DNA of 64,000 nucleotides, taken from Dama dama. Its lineage: Eukaryota; Chordata; Mammalia; Artiodactyla; Cervidae. Positions 44,312-55,440 of the stretch are shown one piece after another. How positions within the stretch are numbered: position 1 is the stretch's first letter; every line of letters starts with the position of its first letter. A model generated the notes under the pieces. It ran no database searches and had not been told where the DNA came from. It saw nothing but the letters and a program-made list of their open reading frames with translations. Where the stretch lies: the NCBI RefSeq assembly GCF_033118175.1, contig NC_083701.1:15767501-15831500 (forward strand), in the 5' to 3' direction. The position numbers were made by a program, and so were the translations under genes.

Positions 44312-44625
44312 ATATATATACTTTAACATTTATCAAGTGTTTACTATGTGCGAGGCACTGTACTAAAGTTATATTCATTTAATCTTCATTCACGAGTAAC
44401 TCATATAAATACATAAAACCCATGAATAACTCAACAGACAGTAACTCATAAAGTCTGAAATGAGAATGTATTATATTTCATAGACAAAGATAATTTAGTG
44501 CTTTGTACAACGAGGAAACTGAGGCACGGCCCCGTTAATGAACCTGACCAAGATCAGACAGACAGTGACAGGTAAAGCTGGGTTTTGAAGTCAGACACTG
44601 TGACTCCATTCTGTTCTTTGGGTGT
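44312..44625 (-). mobile_element. MIR SINE, interrupted
   Basis: Antisense in two blocks: 'tttatcaagtgtttactatg', 'tgcgaggcactgtactaaag', then after AT-rich DNA 'acgaggaaactgaggcacgg' and 'gacagtgacaggtaaagctg'. Confidence 0.7.
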
Positions 44626-45467
44626 AGAATTACACGGCTGAAGGAAAACAGGGCATCATTTCCCTAGCTCTTCTTCTCAAGTCCTTCACTTTTGCTTCCA
44701 ACCCAAAGATGTTTATTAGTGTGTGTGTTACAGGATGAACCCTCCAGGATTTTGAACCTGTCTCTTCATAGCCCCAGGGAATTATTTTATCAACAACAGT
44801 GAAATTAACCCAGAAGCAAGTGTTCAGCCAAATCTAAGGGTCAGGGAGAATTTGAGATATTTCCAATGAATCAATATGCTTACAGGTGTCAGGCAGGTGA
44901 CCTAAGTGAACACAAGCAGCTGGGTGGAGCCTGTGGGAAACTGGGGCCCTCCCAATGACTGAATGGGGCAACTGCTCCCCCAGGCAGCCCAGAGCTGCAA
45001 GTGACAAAACGGGTCCAGTGTGTACAGACCTTTCCACTTTTTTCAAGAGAATCCAGAAATGTAAAGTCTCTTGACTTCTAAACATTGGTGAATTTTTTTC
45101 TTTTTTTTTTTTCTTCTTTTGCAGTATTCTCTAAGCCAAACAATGCATCTATAGGCCAGCTATGGATCATGGGCCACCATTTTGTAACTTCTGACCTGAA
45201 TGAAAATTGAGAGGGGGGTCTCCCAAGTGCTATGAATTGAGGCACACTGGGAAAGTGATCTCAGTCTCTAAATATCTCCCCCCAGTGGCTTGAATTTCCA
45301 GTTATTAATTTATTCTCCATGTTAACATTGAATTTTCCATGGTCATTAAAAGAATATGGCAGAGAAAGATAACCTGCTAAAATCCATCACAATACTATGA
45401 AAAAGGAAACTAGATACTTCAAGCACCCCTTTTAGAAGGTGACATAAACTGTGTTTTCTAAACTATC
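44626..45467. other. Mostly unassigned sequence
   Basis: A T-rich tract ending 'cttcttttgcag' at 45,113-45,124 imitates a splice acceptor, and 'catgggccaccattttgtaa' near 45,170 resembles an ancient repeat end. No exon is supported. Confidence 0.4.
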
Positions 45468-45592
45468 TCGGGACTTTCCTGGCAGTTCCATGGTTACAAC
45501 CCCACCCTTCCAATGCAGGCAGTGTAGGTTGATCCTTGGTTCCCTGGTCAGGGTACTAAGATCCCACAAACTCTGTGGCCAAAAAAACCATC
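45468..45592 (+). mobile_element. CHR-type SINE, short form
   Basis: 'gggactttcctggcagttcc', 'ccttccaatgcaggcagtg', 'ccctggtcagggtactaag', 'ctctgtggccaaaaaaacc'. Confidence 0.85.
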
Positions 45593-45754
45593 TAAATGCC
45601 CAAGACTGAGGGGCCGAATGAACCAGATTCTGCATTTGGCTATGGTGCCTCAGACATCTGTCTCCTGGGCTCAGCCAGTCTTTAGGCCTCCCTCCTTCAC
45701 TCACCTGACTCCACCCCTTTTTTGGTGAGAGATAATTTTATGAATTCAGATTTT

Positions 45755-46215
45755 TTTTAGTTGCAAGTAACAACAACAAAAACTCCAAGTGGCCTCATTG
45801 AGAGAGAAATGAGAGAAAGAAAGAAAGGAGAAGGAGCTAGAAAGAATGTGTTGGTTCCAGAAGCTGGAAACTGATCTCTGGGGAATCTAGGTCAGATATG
45901 TCTGGATCCAGAATTCCAGCAATCTCTCTCTCCACCCCAGCCCCACGCTCCTCTATATTGGCTTCAATATTTGGCAGAGTGTCCCAGTGAGGTGGGCCTG
46001 GCAGCCAGCAGCAGCTCCAGTGTAACTTATACCCATTTAGCAACTCTGCATAGAGAGATTCCCTCTTTTCCAGTGCATGCCAAGTCACTGCAGCTGACAC
46101 TGTGGACTTGGGTCCCGTGTCTGCGTCTAAGTCAATCACACGGTGGGATGGGAGTAGGCTACCCTGATTGGCTAAACCTGGGTTTCATGCCACTTCACCC
46201 CTTTCCCAGAGGCCA
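45755..46215 (-). mobile_element. Ancient mammalian repeat, family not named
   Basis: Starts 'agttgcaagtaacaacaac', 'ctccaagtggcctcattg', then 'gctcctctatattggcttc', 'ccagcagcagctccag' and 'accctgattggctaaacctg'. This order is familiar from mammalian genomes and recurs at 50,330-50,770, but I cannot give the family. Orientation is provisional. Confidence 0.45.
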
Positions 46216-46479
46216 GAATGCAGGGCCAACTACTAAAAATTCATGAATTTAAGAGTCTGATGGGTGGGGGATTCCACTGGCTGCGATGCTTCATTTTCTT
46301 CCCTCAAAGTTCTCCTGCAGTTTTTGCTGCTGCTGTTACAGGGCAGTCAGCACCATGCAAGCAGGCGGAAAACACATTAGAAACACGGCCTCAATCTAAT
46401 CTTCTCTTCCAGGCATGTCTGCCTATTTTCTCAAAAGACGTCTGCCCCCGGAGCTTGGCTTTAGCATAAGGTTCAACTT

Positions 46480-47620
46480 TTTACTGTGGCTTTTATAAGA
46501 CTTTCTGTGATTTGAGCTCAAGCTACCTACCTTTGTCTGTCTATTTAACTCTTAACGGCATCGCACCCCACGTAACCTGATGGCGCTGAAGTGCCTCCCA
46601 TTACCTCCACAGCCCTGAACTTTTCTCCTCCCTTCCCTCTGCAGATTCTGTTCTGTTCCTGGCCTGCCTCTCCTTCCCTGCCACTTTCTGTAACAATCCT
46701 ACCTCCCATAAAGGACCTTAGTCTTTGTCTGCTGTCTGGTTCCCAGCTTCGCTTACTATCATAATGCTGATCTCTCCAGGGGAATTCTCCACGTGGATGG
46801 CTTGATGGAAAGGAATGACCAACTCCTGCTTCAGTCAAAGGTACTAGAACCTTCTCTACCGCCATCTCGGCTTGCCCAGCGGCTGATCGTGTGACTCTGC
46901 TGGCCTGTCATACATGCTGTCCTGGGCCTTTGATCTTGAGAGAGTGACCAAAGGACCGTCTCAGCAGCATCAAAGCCAGAGGAGCCCATTCCTCCTGAGT
47001 GATCTCTGCTGGGAGTCATATTATCTCCACAGCTCCTTTGATTCTGACTATTTTCCAAATCTGGTCATGTCAGCCTCCTAACACTTCTGGGAGTTCCTGA
47101 TCTCCTTCCCACACTTTCCTCTTTTTTGTTTGAGACAGCTAGAGAAACTTTCTGTTGCTTGCAACCAAGAACTCTGACATACTCCCTGTAAGGCCCAATT
47201 TAAACCTGAATTTCCCACATAAAGCTTTTCTTCAAGATAGCCCTTCTTCTGCATTCCCATAGTGATAGTGAAGTCGCTCAGTTGTGTCCGACTCTTTGTG
47301 ACCCCGTGGACTGTAGCCTACCAGGCTCCTCCATCCATGGGATTCTCCAGGCAAGAATACTGGAGTGGGTTGCCATTTCCTTCTCCATATATTCCCATAA
47401 ATTCTCTAAAAATTTTCTAAAAGAAGTTTTGTGAAAGAAAGTCCTTGGAATTGGCTCTGATTTTGAGTCATTCACTTACATATCAGACCCCACACCAGAC
47501 CGGGAAGGAGATCCTTGGGGACAGGGTCTATGTCTCAGGTGGCTCTGTAACTCCAAACCTAGCTCAGTACCTGGCACAGAGTGGATACTTTGTGCATTAA
47601 ATGAGTAAATACGGTCTTAA
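46480..47620 (+). mobile_element. L2 LINE 3' UTR, discontinuous
   Basis: Sense traces: 'gtggcttttataagactttc' near 46,488, 'taaggcccaatttaaacctg' near 47,190, and a clear 3' end at 47,490-47,620 ('ttggggacagggtctatgtc', 'cagtacctggcacagagtgg'). The middle (46,770-47,060) is not aligned. A Bov-A lies at 47,262-47,390. Confidence 0.55.
47262..47390 (-). mobile_element. Single Bov-A monomer with target duplication
   Basis: Antisense 'gaagtcgctcagttgtgtcc' to 'ttgccatttccttctcc'. No tRNA head. ATTCCCATA occurs at 47,253-47,261 and 47,391-47,399, a perfect 9-bp duplication. Confidence 0.92.
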
Positions 47621-47882
47621 TTGAATTTATGCAATTGTTTCTTCCAGGAACATTGCACTGCTGCAGGTATTTTTCTCCCATTTCTATTTATTTAAGAAGG
47701 AACTGAAGGCGGCAAGGGGAAAGAAAAGTCTTTATTATGGCCACTCTATTTTGACCAAGCATCTTCACTTTATACTCCTTCACCCTTTCCCCAGAGTATT
47801 AAGAAGCATATCAGAGACTTCCACTTCTTTTCCTTTCTCCTGGTGCTGCTATAGCCAAGCCATGGAGTTAATGATGACAACA
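47621..47882. other. Unassigned sequence
   Basis: Nothing recognised. Confidence 0.4.
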
Positions 47883-48170
47883 GTCAACATTTATGTAGTT
47901 TTTACTACCAACCAAGCCCTGGGCCAGCTGCTTTACATGCAGTATCAGGTTACCAGGTATAATTATGACCTAAGTAAGATTCAGGAAGCTCAAGTGATGT
48001 CTATGGCCATACCACCCTGAAAGTGCCCGATCTCATCTGATCTCAGAAGCTAAGTAGGGTCAGGCCTGGTTAGTACTTGGATGGGAGAAACCGCAAATGA
48101 CTTTTTCAAAGTCACAGAACTGGCAAGAATGGAGCTGCTATGACTCAAAGTGTTTTCATCTCTCTCTGTC
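47883..48170 (-). mobile_element. MIR SINE split by a 5S rRNA pseudogene
   Basis: Antisense left part 'gtcaacatttatgtagttt', 'ggccagctgctttacatgc', 'cctaagtaagattcaggaag'; right part 'tttttcaaagtcacagaac', 'ggcaagaatggagctgc'. Confidence 0.75.
47999..48094 (+). pseudogene. 5S rRNA retropseudogene, 3' truncated
   Basis: First 96 or so of about 120 nt of 5S rRNA: it opens 'gtctatggccataccaccc', includes 'gaagctaagtagggtc' and 'ggttagtacttggatgggag', then stops after 'accgc'. Nearly all differences from functional 5S are changes at CpG sites (ACGG to ATGG, CTCG to CTCA), the usual decay of methylated DNA. It lacks the 3' stem, so it cannot fold as 5S rRNA. The internal promoter region is partly kept. 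Flanking AAGTGAT and AAATGAC may be a target duplication, pointing to LINE-mediated insertion into the MIR. Confidence 0.93.
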
Positions 48171-48689
48171 TCCTATGGGTGATTCTCTCATAGCATGACA
48201 TGTCTAGAAGACTGGAAGAAATGGAAGGAAAAGCAAGATGACGAATAATCCTCAAAAGAAAATAATCAGCTCTTGAATGGATGAGAATTATGCAATTTTT
48301 TTGTGCTTAAATTAAACTTTTTATGGACACATCTTACCAAGACTTTTCTTCAAGGATTTAGTCCTTATAGGACCTTCCAATTCACTAAATTTCATTTCAT
48401 TTTAGTTCACATGAATATCACATCTCCGATGTTTAAAAAACAGCTGGAAAGGATCTTGAAGTAAGAATGCCACGGATACCAAGGCTGACGCATCAAATTC
48501 CAGTCCTTACGAAGCTCCCTGCTGGTAGGGCACCAAGGCTACTAAAAACCCTGTCCAAAGACCAAGGAATCCTTGAGGGACCAGCAAAGTGCTCTGGAAG
48601 CACAGAGCAGGATGAGGGCAATTCCCAGAACATGGATCAGGGCAACTTCACAAGGGGAGGCTGAGAGCATCTGTAGGAGATGAGCAAAG
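48171..48689. other. Unassigned sequence
   Basis: No repeat or gene recognised; a 65-codon frame at 48,467-48,664 is unsupported. Confidence 0.45.
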
Positions 48690-48890
48690 CAGGGTGGTTA
48701 AGAGAGTGGACTCTGGAGCCAGCTGCCTGGATTTAGATTCTTGTCTCCAGCACTTGCTGGCTCTGGATCGTGAGCAAGTTTCTGGATAATAATAATGGTA
48801 CCAGCATCATTAAGTTTCTGTGAGGAGTCAACATTTGTCAAGCCTTAGAACAGCAACCTGACACCGAGTGAGCACTCTGTAAGTGAGACG
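48690..48890 (+). mobile_element. MIR SINE
   Basis: Sense with 5' tRNA-like head: 'ggtggttaagagagtggac', 'tctggagccagctgcctgg', 'ccagcacttgctggctctgg', 'ataataataatggtaccag', 'gtgaggagtcaacatttg'. Confidence 0.8.
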
Positions 48891-49969
48891 CTGAAGTGCA
48901 GGATGACCAGGTAGAGAAGAGCCCAGGACAGTGTCCCGGGCATGGAATCGCCACTTGGCATTAGGAAGTTTGCATGGCAAAGGGCTGGAGCACTGTGCAC
49001 AGAGAGGAGGGGATGAGTGACAGCAGTGGGTTGAGATGGGGATGGGGGAGATGCCTAGGATGGAGAGGAACTAAACCATCAGGGAAAGGCTGGCCACACC
49101 CCCAAAATGTGAACCCTCCTCCATGTGCACAATGTAGCAACTTCTCCAGGCAGTAATCCCAATTTGGAGCCAGAGACATTGGCAGGCACATGAGAATCTA
49201 GCTTTCTTAGTTAGGGCATAGACAGGAATAGACTCTTAAGAGAGAACGTGAGTGCTCCTAAAAGGAAAAACCCAGAGAAAATTATTTTGACATGAATTTT
49301 TAAAATACACTCACAGGAGGCGAAGGAGGGAGATCTGTCCTGTCTGAGGCAGCCTGCACACGTCTGAAGCATGCCATAAAGAAAAGATTGGCATGCAGAC
49401 AGGGCACGGAATCAAGAACACTAAATCACAATTCAGTTCTTGCTGTGCACCCCTCAATGAGTCAGTTGAGATTTCTGGATCCTGAGCATCTCCACCCTCA
49501 AAGTGTGAGCAAAACCATCTTTCCCTGCTAGGAAATTGATGACATACAAGATTTAGCAGTGAAGAGGCTGCAGAGTGCCTGCGGATTATAATACCACATG
49601 TAAATATCCCCAAAGCCCCTCCAACCACTACACTCAACCCGCAAAGCACGATTAATTCCTTTTGAAAGCTCTGTACATATATCCCTCTGTTCGCCCCTTT
49701 CCCGAGAGGACACAGTTGATTAATTCGGAATTTCTCAACTTCCCTGAAACCATTTAAACTTGTAAATGGTGTTTCTGTGACTCTAATCAGTTCAAGGTTA
49801 TAAGGCCTGACACACCCAGGAGCGACAAACCCACAGAACAGGTTCACCTAGTCCCAGACACCCTGAAGGATCCTGAGAGAGGCCCCTAGGACAGGCAGAA
49901 TTTAATGCTCTGATTACAGGTGTGGCAAGAAAGGGCTGTTTTTTCCCTCCTTTGGGAAACTTTCTTTTA
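48891..49969. other. Repeat-poor unique sequence with a 178-codon open frame
   Basis: The minus-strand frame at 49,311-49,847 is among the longest in the window not covered by a recognised transposon. It has a hydrophobic stretch (LIVLCGLSVVVGGALGIF, near residues 70-87) but no motif I recognise, and a second minus frame (49,528-49,713) overlaps it. I do not call it a gene. Confidence 0.4.
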
Positions 49970-50310
49970 ACAAATTGAACAAATAATCTATGTACACTGT
50001 TAAAACATTATATAATATAGGGGGAAAAAAGAAGAGAAAATAAAAATTACCTACAGCCCCACCATCCATAGTTAAGCTACATAGCATATGTAACTGTTAA
50101 CACAGATCTTTTGCTAACCTATTGTCATAGAGCCTTCCAGACTTCTATATAGTTATGTAAACATTTACAAGATGAAATCTCACTGACTCTCATTGATAAC
50201 TTATTGTACTCTAAGTTGGCTTTTTCAATTAAAAGTATTTAATAAGCATCTCTCTGTGTCCCAGTGTGGCTTAATGTCATCATTTTTGATGGTAAACTAG
50301 TGCTTCACTA
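49970..50310 (-). mobile_element. Old L1M 3' UTR remnant
   Basis: Antisense: 'aaaaattacctacagcccca', 'gtaactgttaacacagatc', 'gccttccagacttctatat', 'agcatctctctgtgtccc', 'catcatttttgatggtaaac'. Confidence 0.7.
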
Positions 50311-50329
50311 TAAAATCTAATAGAACTCT

Positions 50330-50770
50330 GAGGGAGACAGAGGCCCAGTTCAAATTGGCTTAGGTACCATCAAGGGAATTTATTGCTCCATGTAACAAAG
50401 TCCTGAGGCAGATTCTAAACATGGCTGGACTAAGATCTCAGCCTCCCTCATTCCCTCTCTTCCATGTGCCTCTATTAATAGGCCACTCTCAGGTGGGCTT
50501 TGCTTAGGTCCTCCCAGCCCCACGTCCAGTGGAGGGCCTCTCTGTCCCAACTGTTCCAACAAAAAGTCCCTGAAGATCCTCTAACTGTCCAAGCTTAGTC
50601 GTGTGCCCATTCCTGAATTCACTTTGCACTATGGTCAGGGGCCGGAAGGCTCCCACTGGCCAGGACTGTGTTCACATGGCTTCCTGTGAAGCTGGATTAG
50701 GGATTAGCCCCTTCCAGTGCCAAGAAAACAGCTGATTCTCAAGTAAAGTTTGGTTGCTATTCCTGTAGGG
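50330..50770 (-). mobile_element. Second copy of the unnamed ancient repeat
   Basis: 'caaattggcttaggtacc', 'gggaatttattgctccatg', 'aaacatggctggactaagat', 'ttccatgtgcctctattaat', parallel in order to 45,755-46,215 though individual words differ. Orientation is provisional. Confidence 0.4.
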
Positions 50771-50811
50771 AAAAGAACAATTGTGAGACTGACCAAAACA
50801 TGTCATATTTA

Positions 50812-51035
50812 CTATATAATCACACTCGTTTATTGAGAATTTCATATAGGTCTAGCACTATGCTAGACACTTTACAGTATCTAATCTTCAAACAATCTCA
50901 TGAGTCTGGGCTCATCGTTGTCATCACTGTTTCACAGGAATCAGATGCTCAGCAAGGTTAAATAGTTATCCCAAGGTCACAGAGTGAGCAGGAGTAGGGT
51001 AAAGTCCTAGGTTGTCTGACCCTGGAGTCAGTCTT
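50812..51035 (-). mobile_element. MIR SINE, near full length
   Basis: Antisense: 'ctcgtttattgagaatttc', 'tctagcactatgctagacac', 'tcttcaaacaatctcatgag', 'caaggttaaatagttatccc', 'aaggtcacagagtgagcagg'. Confidence 0.82.
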
Positions 51036-51091
51036 TGCAAATGCTCTCTTTTCAGCAGACTATGGTTTATTTGACCAGTCCCTATCCAAAC

Positions 51092-51298
51092 AGGGCTTCC
51101 CTGGTGGCTCAGATGGTAAAGCATCTGCTGCAATGCAGGAAACCCAGGTTCAATCCCTGGGTCGGAAAGATCCTCTGGAGAAGGGAATGGCTACCCACTC
51201 CAGTATTCTGGTCTGGAAATTTCCATGGACAGAGGAGCATGGCAGGCTACAGTCCATGGGGTCGCAAAAAGTCAGACATGACTGAGTGACTAACACTA
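51092..51298 (+). mobile_element. Bov-tA SINE
   Basis: Well preserved: 'gcttccctggtggctcagat', 'caggttcaatccctgggtcg', 'cactccagtattctggtctg', 'tccatggggtcgcaaaaag', end 'ctgagtgactaacac'. The 84-codon frame here is a SINE artefact. Confidence 0.95.
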
Positions 51299-52254
51299 TC
51301 CTGACAATGCTGAAAAGCTGTTGACATTGAATACCAGACAGAGTGAGCTGGAAAGATCAGAGATGTGATTAGGGAGAGGGATGGATAAAATTAAGATTGT
51401 AGTCAAGTTGCAAACACTGACGATTAAGTTCTAGGGTATGACTATGGCAGTGGAAAACTGAGATATAAGGTCCCTGGAGGAGAGATCATCAGGAAACTGA
51501 GAGGCTAGGGCACTGAAAGCATTATTTATCAACCGGGGCACTGAACTCAACACAAGTTAGGTTAGAAGCGGAGATGGAGAGAATGACAGTGGACTAAGAA
51601 TACTCAGGAAAGTATGGCAAGTCACTCAGGTCTGGTGAAGACTACAACCAGGAGGATGGTGAATGATATTATCTTTTCACATGACCTTCATATTGCCGGT
51701 TCCCAGGGAATCACCAGGTCATGGTTAGAGTAAGAGGGTAAGAAAAAGAGAGACAAGGTTCGATGATACAAAAGATTTTGCTGATTATGATTCTGCTGGA
51801 TTTCAGAAGATGCACTGAGAAGCGGGAAGATGGGAGATGCGGCAAAATCAAGGACTATGCCGAGTGTGGGTGATACCTGGGAATTTGGATCTTTGTGGAG
51901 GGAGTCTAATAAGTAGGGCTAAGAACAAGACACATGATGGGTGAGTCCTAATGATCTTCAGGTCGTGGGGCTGACGCTGCAAATGCTGCTGGGGAGATGA
52001 TGAGAGCTCTGGATCTCCCTTTCATTCCTTCCAACGGAGGTGCCTTATTTTTCTTATTTATGGACTACTAAACAGCCCTTCATTACAGCTGTCTCCCCAC
52101 ATTTCTCCAGACCTAACACATCCTCAGTGCAGCAAGAGTGCATCAGAAAGCCTTGACCAAAAGTCAAAATCCTAACATCAAGCTTTGGTCAAGATAGGTA
52201 AGGATATGGGAGTCTATATAGAATATAAAAATATAAAGTGTCAGGCTTTTTGCA
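51299..52254. other. Unassigned purine-rich sequence
   Basis: The style resembles ancient L2 3' UTR in antisense (for example 'gagatgatgagagctctgg') but no block aligns well enough to call. No open frame over 60 codons. Confidence 0.4.
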
Positions 52255-52830
52255 CTTAAGAACTTTTAAACACTAAGGCATAATTCACATATAATAAAAT
52301 TCAGCCTTTAAAGCATGTGATTAAGTGTGTTTTAGTATACTTGCAAGGTTGTGTAAGCATCACTGCTATCTAATTCCAAATTAGATCCTAATTTTCATCA
52401 TGCCAAAGAGAAACCCCATACTCACTAACAGTCACTCCTCATTTCTGCTCCTCTTAGCCCCTGGCAACCACTAATCTACTCTCTGTCTCTATGGATTTGT
52501 CTATTCTGGACAGCTTCTAAAAATAGAATCATGTAACACATGCGACTGGCTTCTTTGACCTACCATCGTGTTTTCAAGGTTCATTCATGTCGTAGCATGT
52601 GCCAACACTTCATTCCTCTCATGGCTGAATAACATTACATGGTATAGGTACTCTGCTTATCCGCTCCTCAGCTGACGGGACTGGGTCGTTTCCACCTGAG
52701 GGCTGATGTGAGTAGTGGTGCTGTGAAGATGAACTCGTGTGCAGGTTTTCACATGGACATGTGTTTCCAGTTCACTTGGGCACACACCTACCTTAAGAAC
52801 TTGGTGCCTAGCTAGAGGAGGATTCTAAGG
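52255..52830 (-). mobile_element. Old L1M 3' region remnant
   Basis: Antisense: 'aggcataattcacatataat', 'cctggcaaccactaatctac', 'ctgtctctatggatttgtc', 'caaggttcattcatgtcgt', 'catggctgaataacattaca', 'cacatggacatgtgtttcc'. Clear and long. Confidence 0.85.
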
Positions 52831-53117
52831 AACTAAACTCAAGTCTCACAAATAACGTGAGATTCCCTTCCCTCAAGAATTATATTTTCGAGATGCTGAC
52901 TGACCATTATGGAGGGAAGTGCAAGGTTCCAGTCCATTACCAGAAAGAGAAGTCTTACCTTGAGCTGATCACTTGTTTACACAGAGTACAGAAGAGGATG
53001 AGGCATGTCTTTCTTTTATTACTGAATCATGTACCTGTCAATGCAAAGTCCAGCTTGAACAGGCCTCTTGGAGCCCACCTGGTAGGTTGTAATACCCCTC
53101 TACCCTTCCTCCACAGA
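52831..53117. other. Unassigned sequence
   Basis: A 116-codon frame (52,857-53,207) covers it and runs into an L2 fragment. No domain is recognised and no splice-site context is convincing. Confidence 0.4.
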
Positions 53118-53245
53118 CCTCCCCTTCAATTAATAAATATTAATTTAGGTGCTGGAGAGACAGTGAAGAACATAATAGTTTCTGCACTCAGGGAGCCTAC
53201 AGTCTAGTGGAGAAGAGAAAGATTAACCACATGCTTACATATGAT
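53118..53245 (-). mobile_element. L2 LINE 3' fragment
   Basis: Antisense: 'ttaggtgctggagagacag', 'cactcagggagcctacagtc', 'tagtggagaagagaaagatt'. Confidence 0.7.
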
Positions 53246-53589
53246 GAAGGCTCATGGACTAGAAAGGAGAATTAAGCAAGGAAGCCTGGCATCAGCCTGG
53301 AAACCTGAGCCAGAGAGTCCAGGGCTGTGTGAAGGACTTGCTCCCGCTATCTTGTTTCTACTTGTCTCTCTTGAGTTGTTATCTTTACTTTCACAGGGTG
53401 TAACCTGGCAGCTCTGAGCTCTAAACCTTGCATCCAACTCCACTTTGAAAACCTCAAGAAAGGCTCTCACTGGACTGTGTCCTGGGGAAGACAGTAAAGT
53501 CCTCTAACTGTCCGTAGTTCACAAGCCACCTATGTTCTTAGAAAGGTAGGAAATGTTACCCAAAGAAGGAAAGGAGGAATGAGCAGACA
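53246..53589. other. Unassigned sequence
   Basis: Nothing recognised; a 72-codon minus frame is unsupported. Confidence 0.4.
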
Positions 53590-54700
53590 GAACAATAAAT
53601 GCCCACCGCATGGCTGGTGCTGTTTTTCTAAGTAGGATTGGGAAGGAATACATGACCAGAAAAAGTACAGATCCTGAAAAGCATCAAAACCGGAGAAATG
53701 AGTGAAGCTAGATTATGTAGAACTCTTTTTGCCATGAAAGAAGCTTGAACTTTATCTCACTGGCCTTGGGAAGTTACTGAAAAGTTATAAGTTTTAGGGA
53801 GGGATATGTATTTCAGAATTACCAGCACTGAAGACAGGAAAAAGTGTTAGGTGGTTTTTGTAACTGCCCATGTGAGAGATGATGGGGTTGGAGCCAAGGA
53901 AGCAGAAATTATGAAGAGAGGACAAACGTGGGATATGTTGGGGGAGGTGCTTAAGGAGCCCATAGATGTGACGGGTGAAGGAGAGGGAGGAGCCAGGCAA
54001 ACACTTGCCCCTGTTTGATAGGTAGTCAAGCCCACCTGTGATGAAATTCCGTCTCAAGACAATTTAAACCTGAGCCAGGAGGAGTTGGGGCTGCAAATAA
54101 AAAAACAAAGTAAGACATGCTCTCTGCCCCCCAAGGAGCTCCCTAACTATTAGGAAGCTAAAGTAAGTTATGAGAAATGCACAATGTAAGGCCGATCAAG
54201 TCAAATGTAGTCAGTGAGACTGGGAGGAAAGGATTCTCTCATTTTGTTGGCTGATGGGATCAGATGTTATAAAAGACAGCTGAGATGAGTTTTAAAGCAT
54301 GGAAGCATTCCTACAGGTGGGGAGTTGGTGGGGGGCCTTTCTAACAAGAAATAGCATGAGCAAAGACACGGTAATGGAAAAACACATGGCATATTTGGAG
54401 AGCATGCAATGACTCATTTGACTGGATGTCAAGAAATTGTGAAACAGAAACCAATAGGATGAGGATACAGGGTGGAGTGGTTATTAGGTTTTTTCAATCG
54501 TCCACAGGTGGTTAAGCTATTAGTGGAAAGAGGAATTTAAGTACTGTAAAGGAGATCATTTAGGGGAAAGATAAATTTTGTTTGGAACATGTTGCATTTG
54601 AGGTACCTGTAGGACATCCAGTGGAGATACCCAGTGATCAATTATTATGGTCTCTTCTGAGGGATGAAGGCTGAACTATTGGATCTGTGGGATGTGTGGT
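53590..54700 (-). mobile_element. L2 LINE 3' UTR material, probably two copies
   Basis: 53,590-54,030 and 54,060-54,700 each look like a decayed antisense L2: 'gaagctagattatgtagaac', 'gagagatgatggggttggag'; then 'gctctctgccccccaagg', 'agctccctaactattagg', 'caagaaatagcatgagcaaa', 'gtaggacatccagtgg'. Boundaries approximate. Confidence 0.55.
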
Positions 54701-55146
54701 ATGGTGCATGTGTGGTATGCTGTATGTATATGTAGTAGGTGTGTGTGCATTCATCTGGTTTTACCCTGATTCATTCAAATAATGATTTGAGTGGCATATG
54801 CACATTTGCACAACAAAATTCTTAAAAAATACTATAGCAGACAAAGGAAAACACAAGAACACAAATTAAAATTAAAGCCACAAGGTTAACATAAACTTTT
54901 ATGTCATAGTTCCTGTAAAATTACTAGAGGGAAAGAGCAAATTTGGCTTTGAATTTCCTAGCAGCCAAAGCAAAGCAGGAAGCATAATTAGTTGTAAGAT
55001 TTCTAATGGACAAGAAATACATATTTGTAAATCTTCTAGGCAGAAGCAGAGTCAAGGACTCTGATGCATTTATAACACGACTCCAAAAGAGATACCCAAT
55101 GCTCTCTTCTCCTGGGGCTCCTCTCATTCTAGGGCACATCTATCTT
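54701..55146. other. Unassigned sequence with a TG-rich patch
   Basis: TG-rich low complexity at about 54,690-54,755; the rest is AT-rich and unassigned. Confidence 0.4.
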
Positions 55147-55440
55147 GAAGTTATATATGGACCAGTGCTTTGCTCTGTCCATTGAAAAATGAGCACAAGC
55201 AGCGTGTCATTCAAATGGAAAATTAAAGGGCCAGTGTGCAAGCCTCTCTTTGCTCTTTCCCATACCACAGTGACTGAGACTGTGAAAGCAGAGGGAATAT
55301 AGAGAAAAAGGGAAGAGGATGGAAAATGGACTGACAACATCCAATGTATGAGAGGAGAAGCCAACAAAAAAGAACAGAAAGAACAATGAGAAGTCCAGAA
55401 GGAAGACCATGAGAATCACAGTATCCCAAGAACTAAGATG
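55147..55440 (+). mobile_element. Probable MaLR (MLT1-type) LTR fragment
   Basis: 'gcagcgtgtcattcaaatg', 'aagggccagtgtgcaagcc', 'ctctttgctctttcccatac', 'cacagtgactgagactgtg' keep the order of an MLT1 5' half. The three overlapping minus frames (68-75 codons) here are not genes. Confidence 0.45.

Noticed and set aside
45098..45124. Polypyrimidine tract ending in 'ttgcag', like a splice acceptor
   Set aside because: No open exon or donor follows; T-rich tracts are common here.
49311..49847. 178-codon minus frame with a hydrophobic segment
   Set aside because: No recognisable family, another minus frame overlaps it, and there is no transcript context; kept only as an observation.
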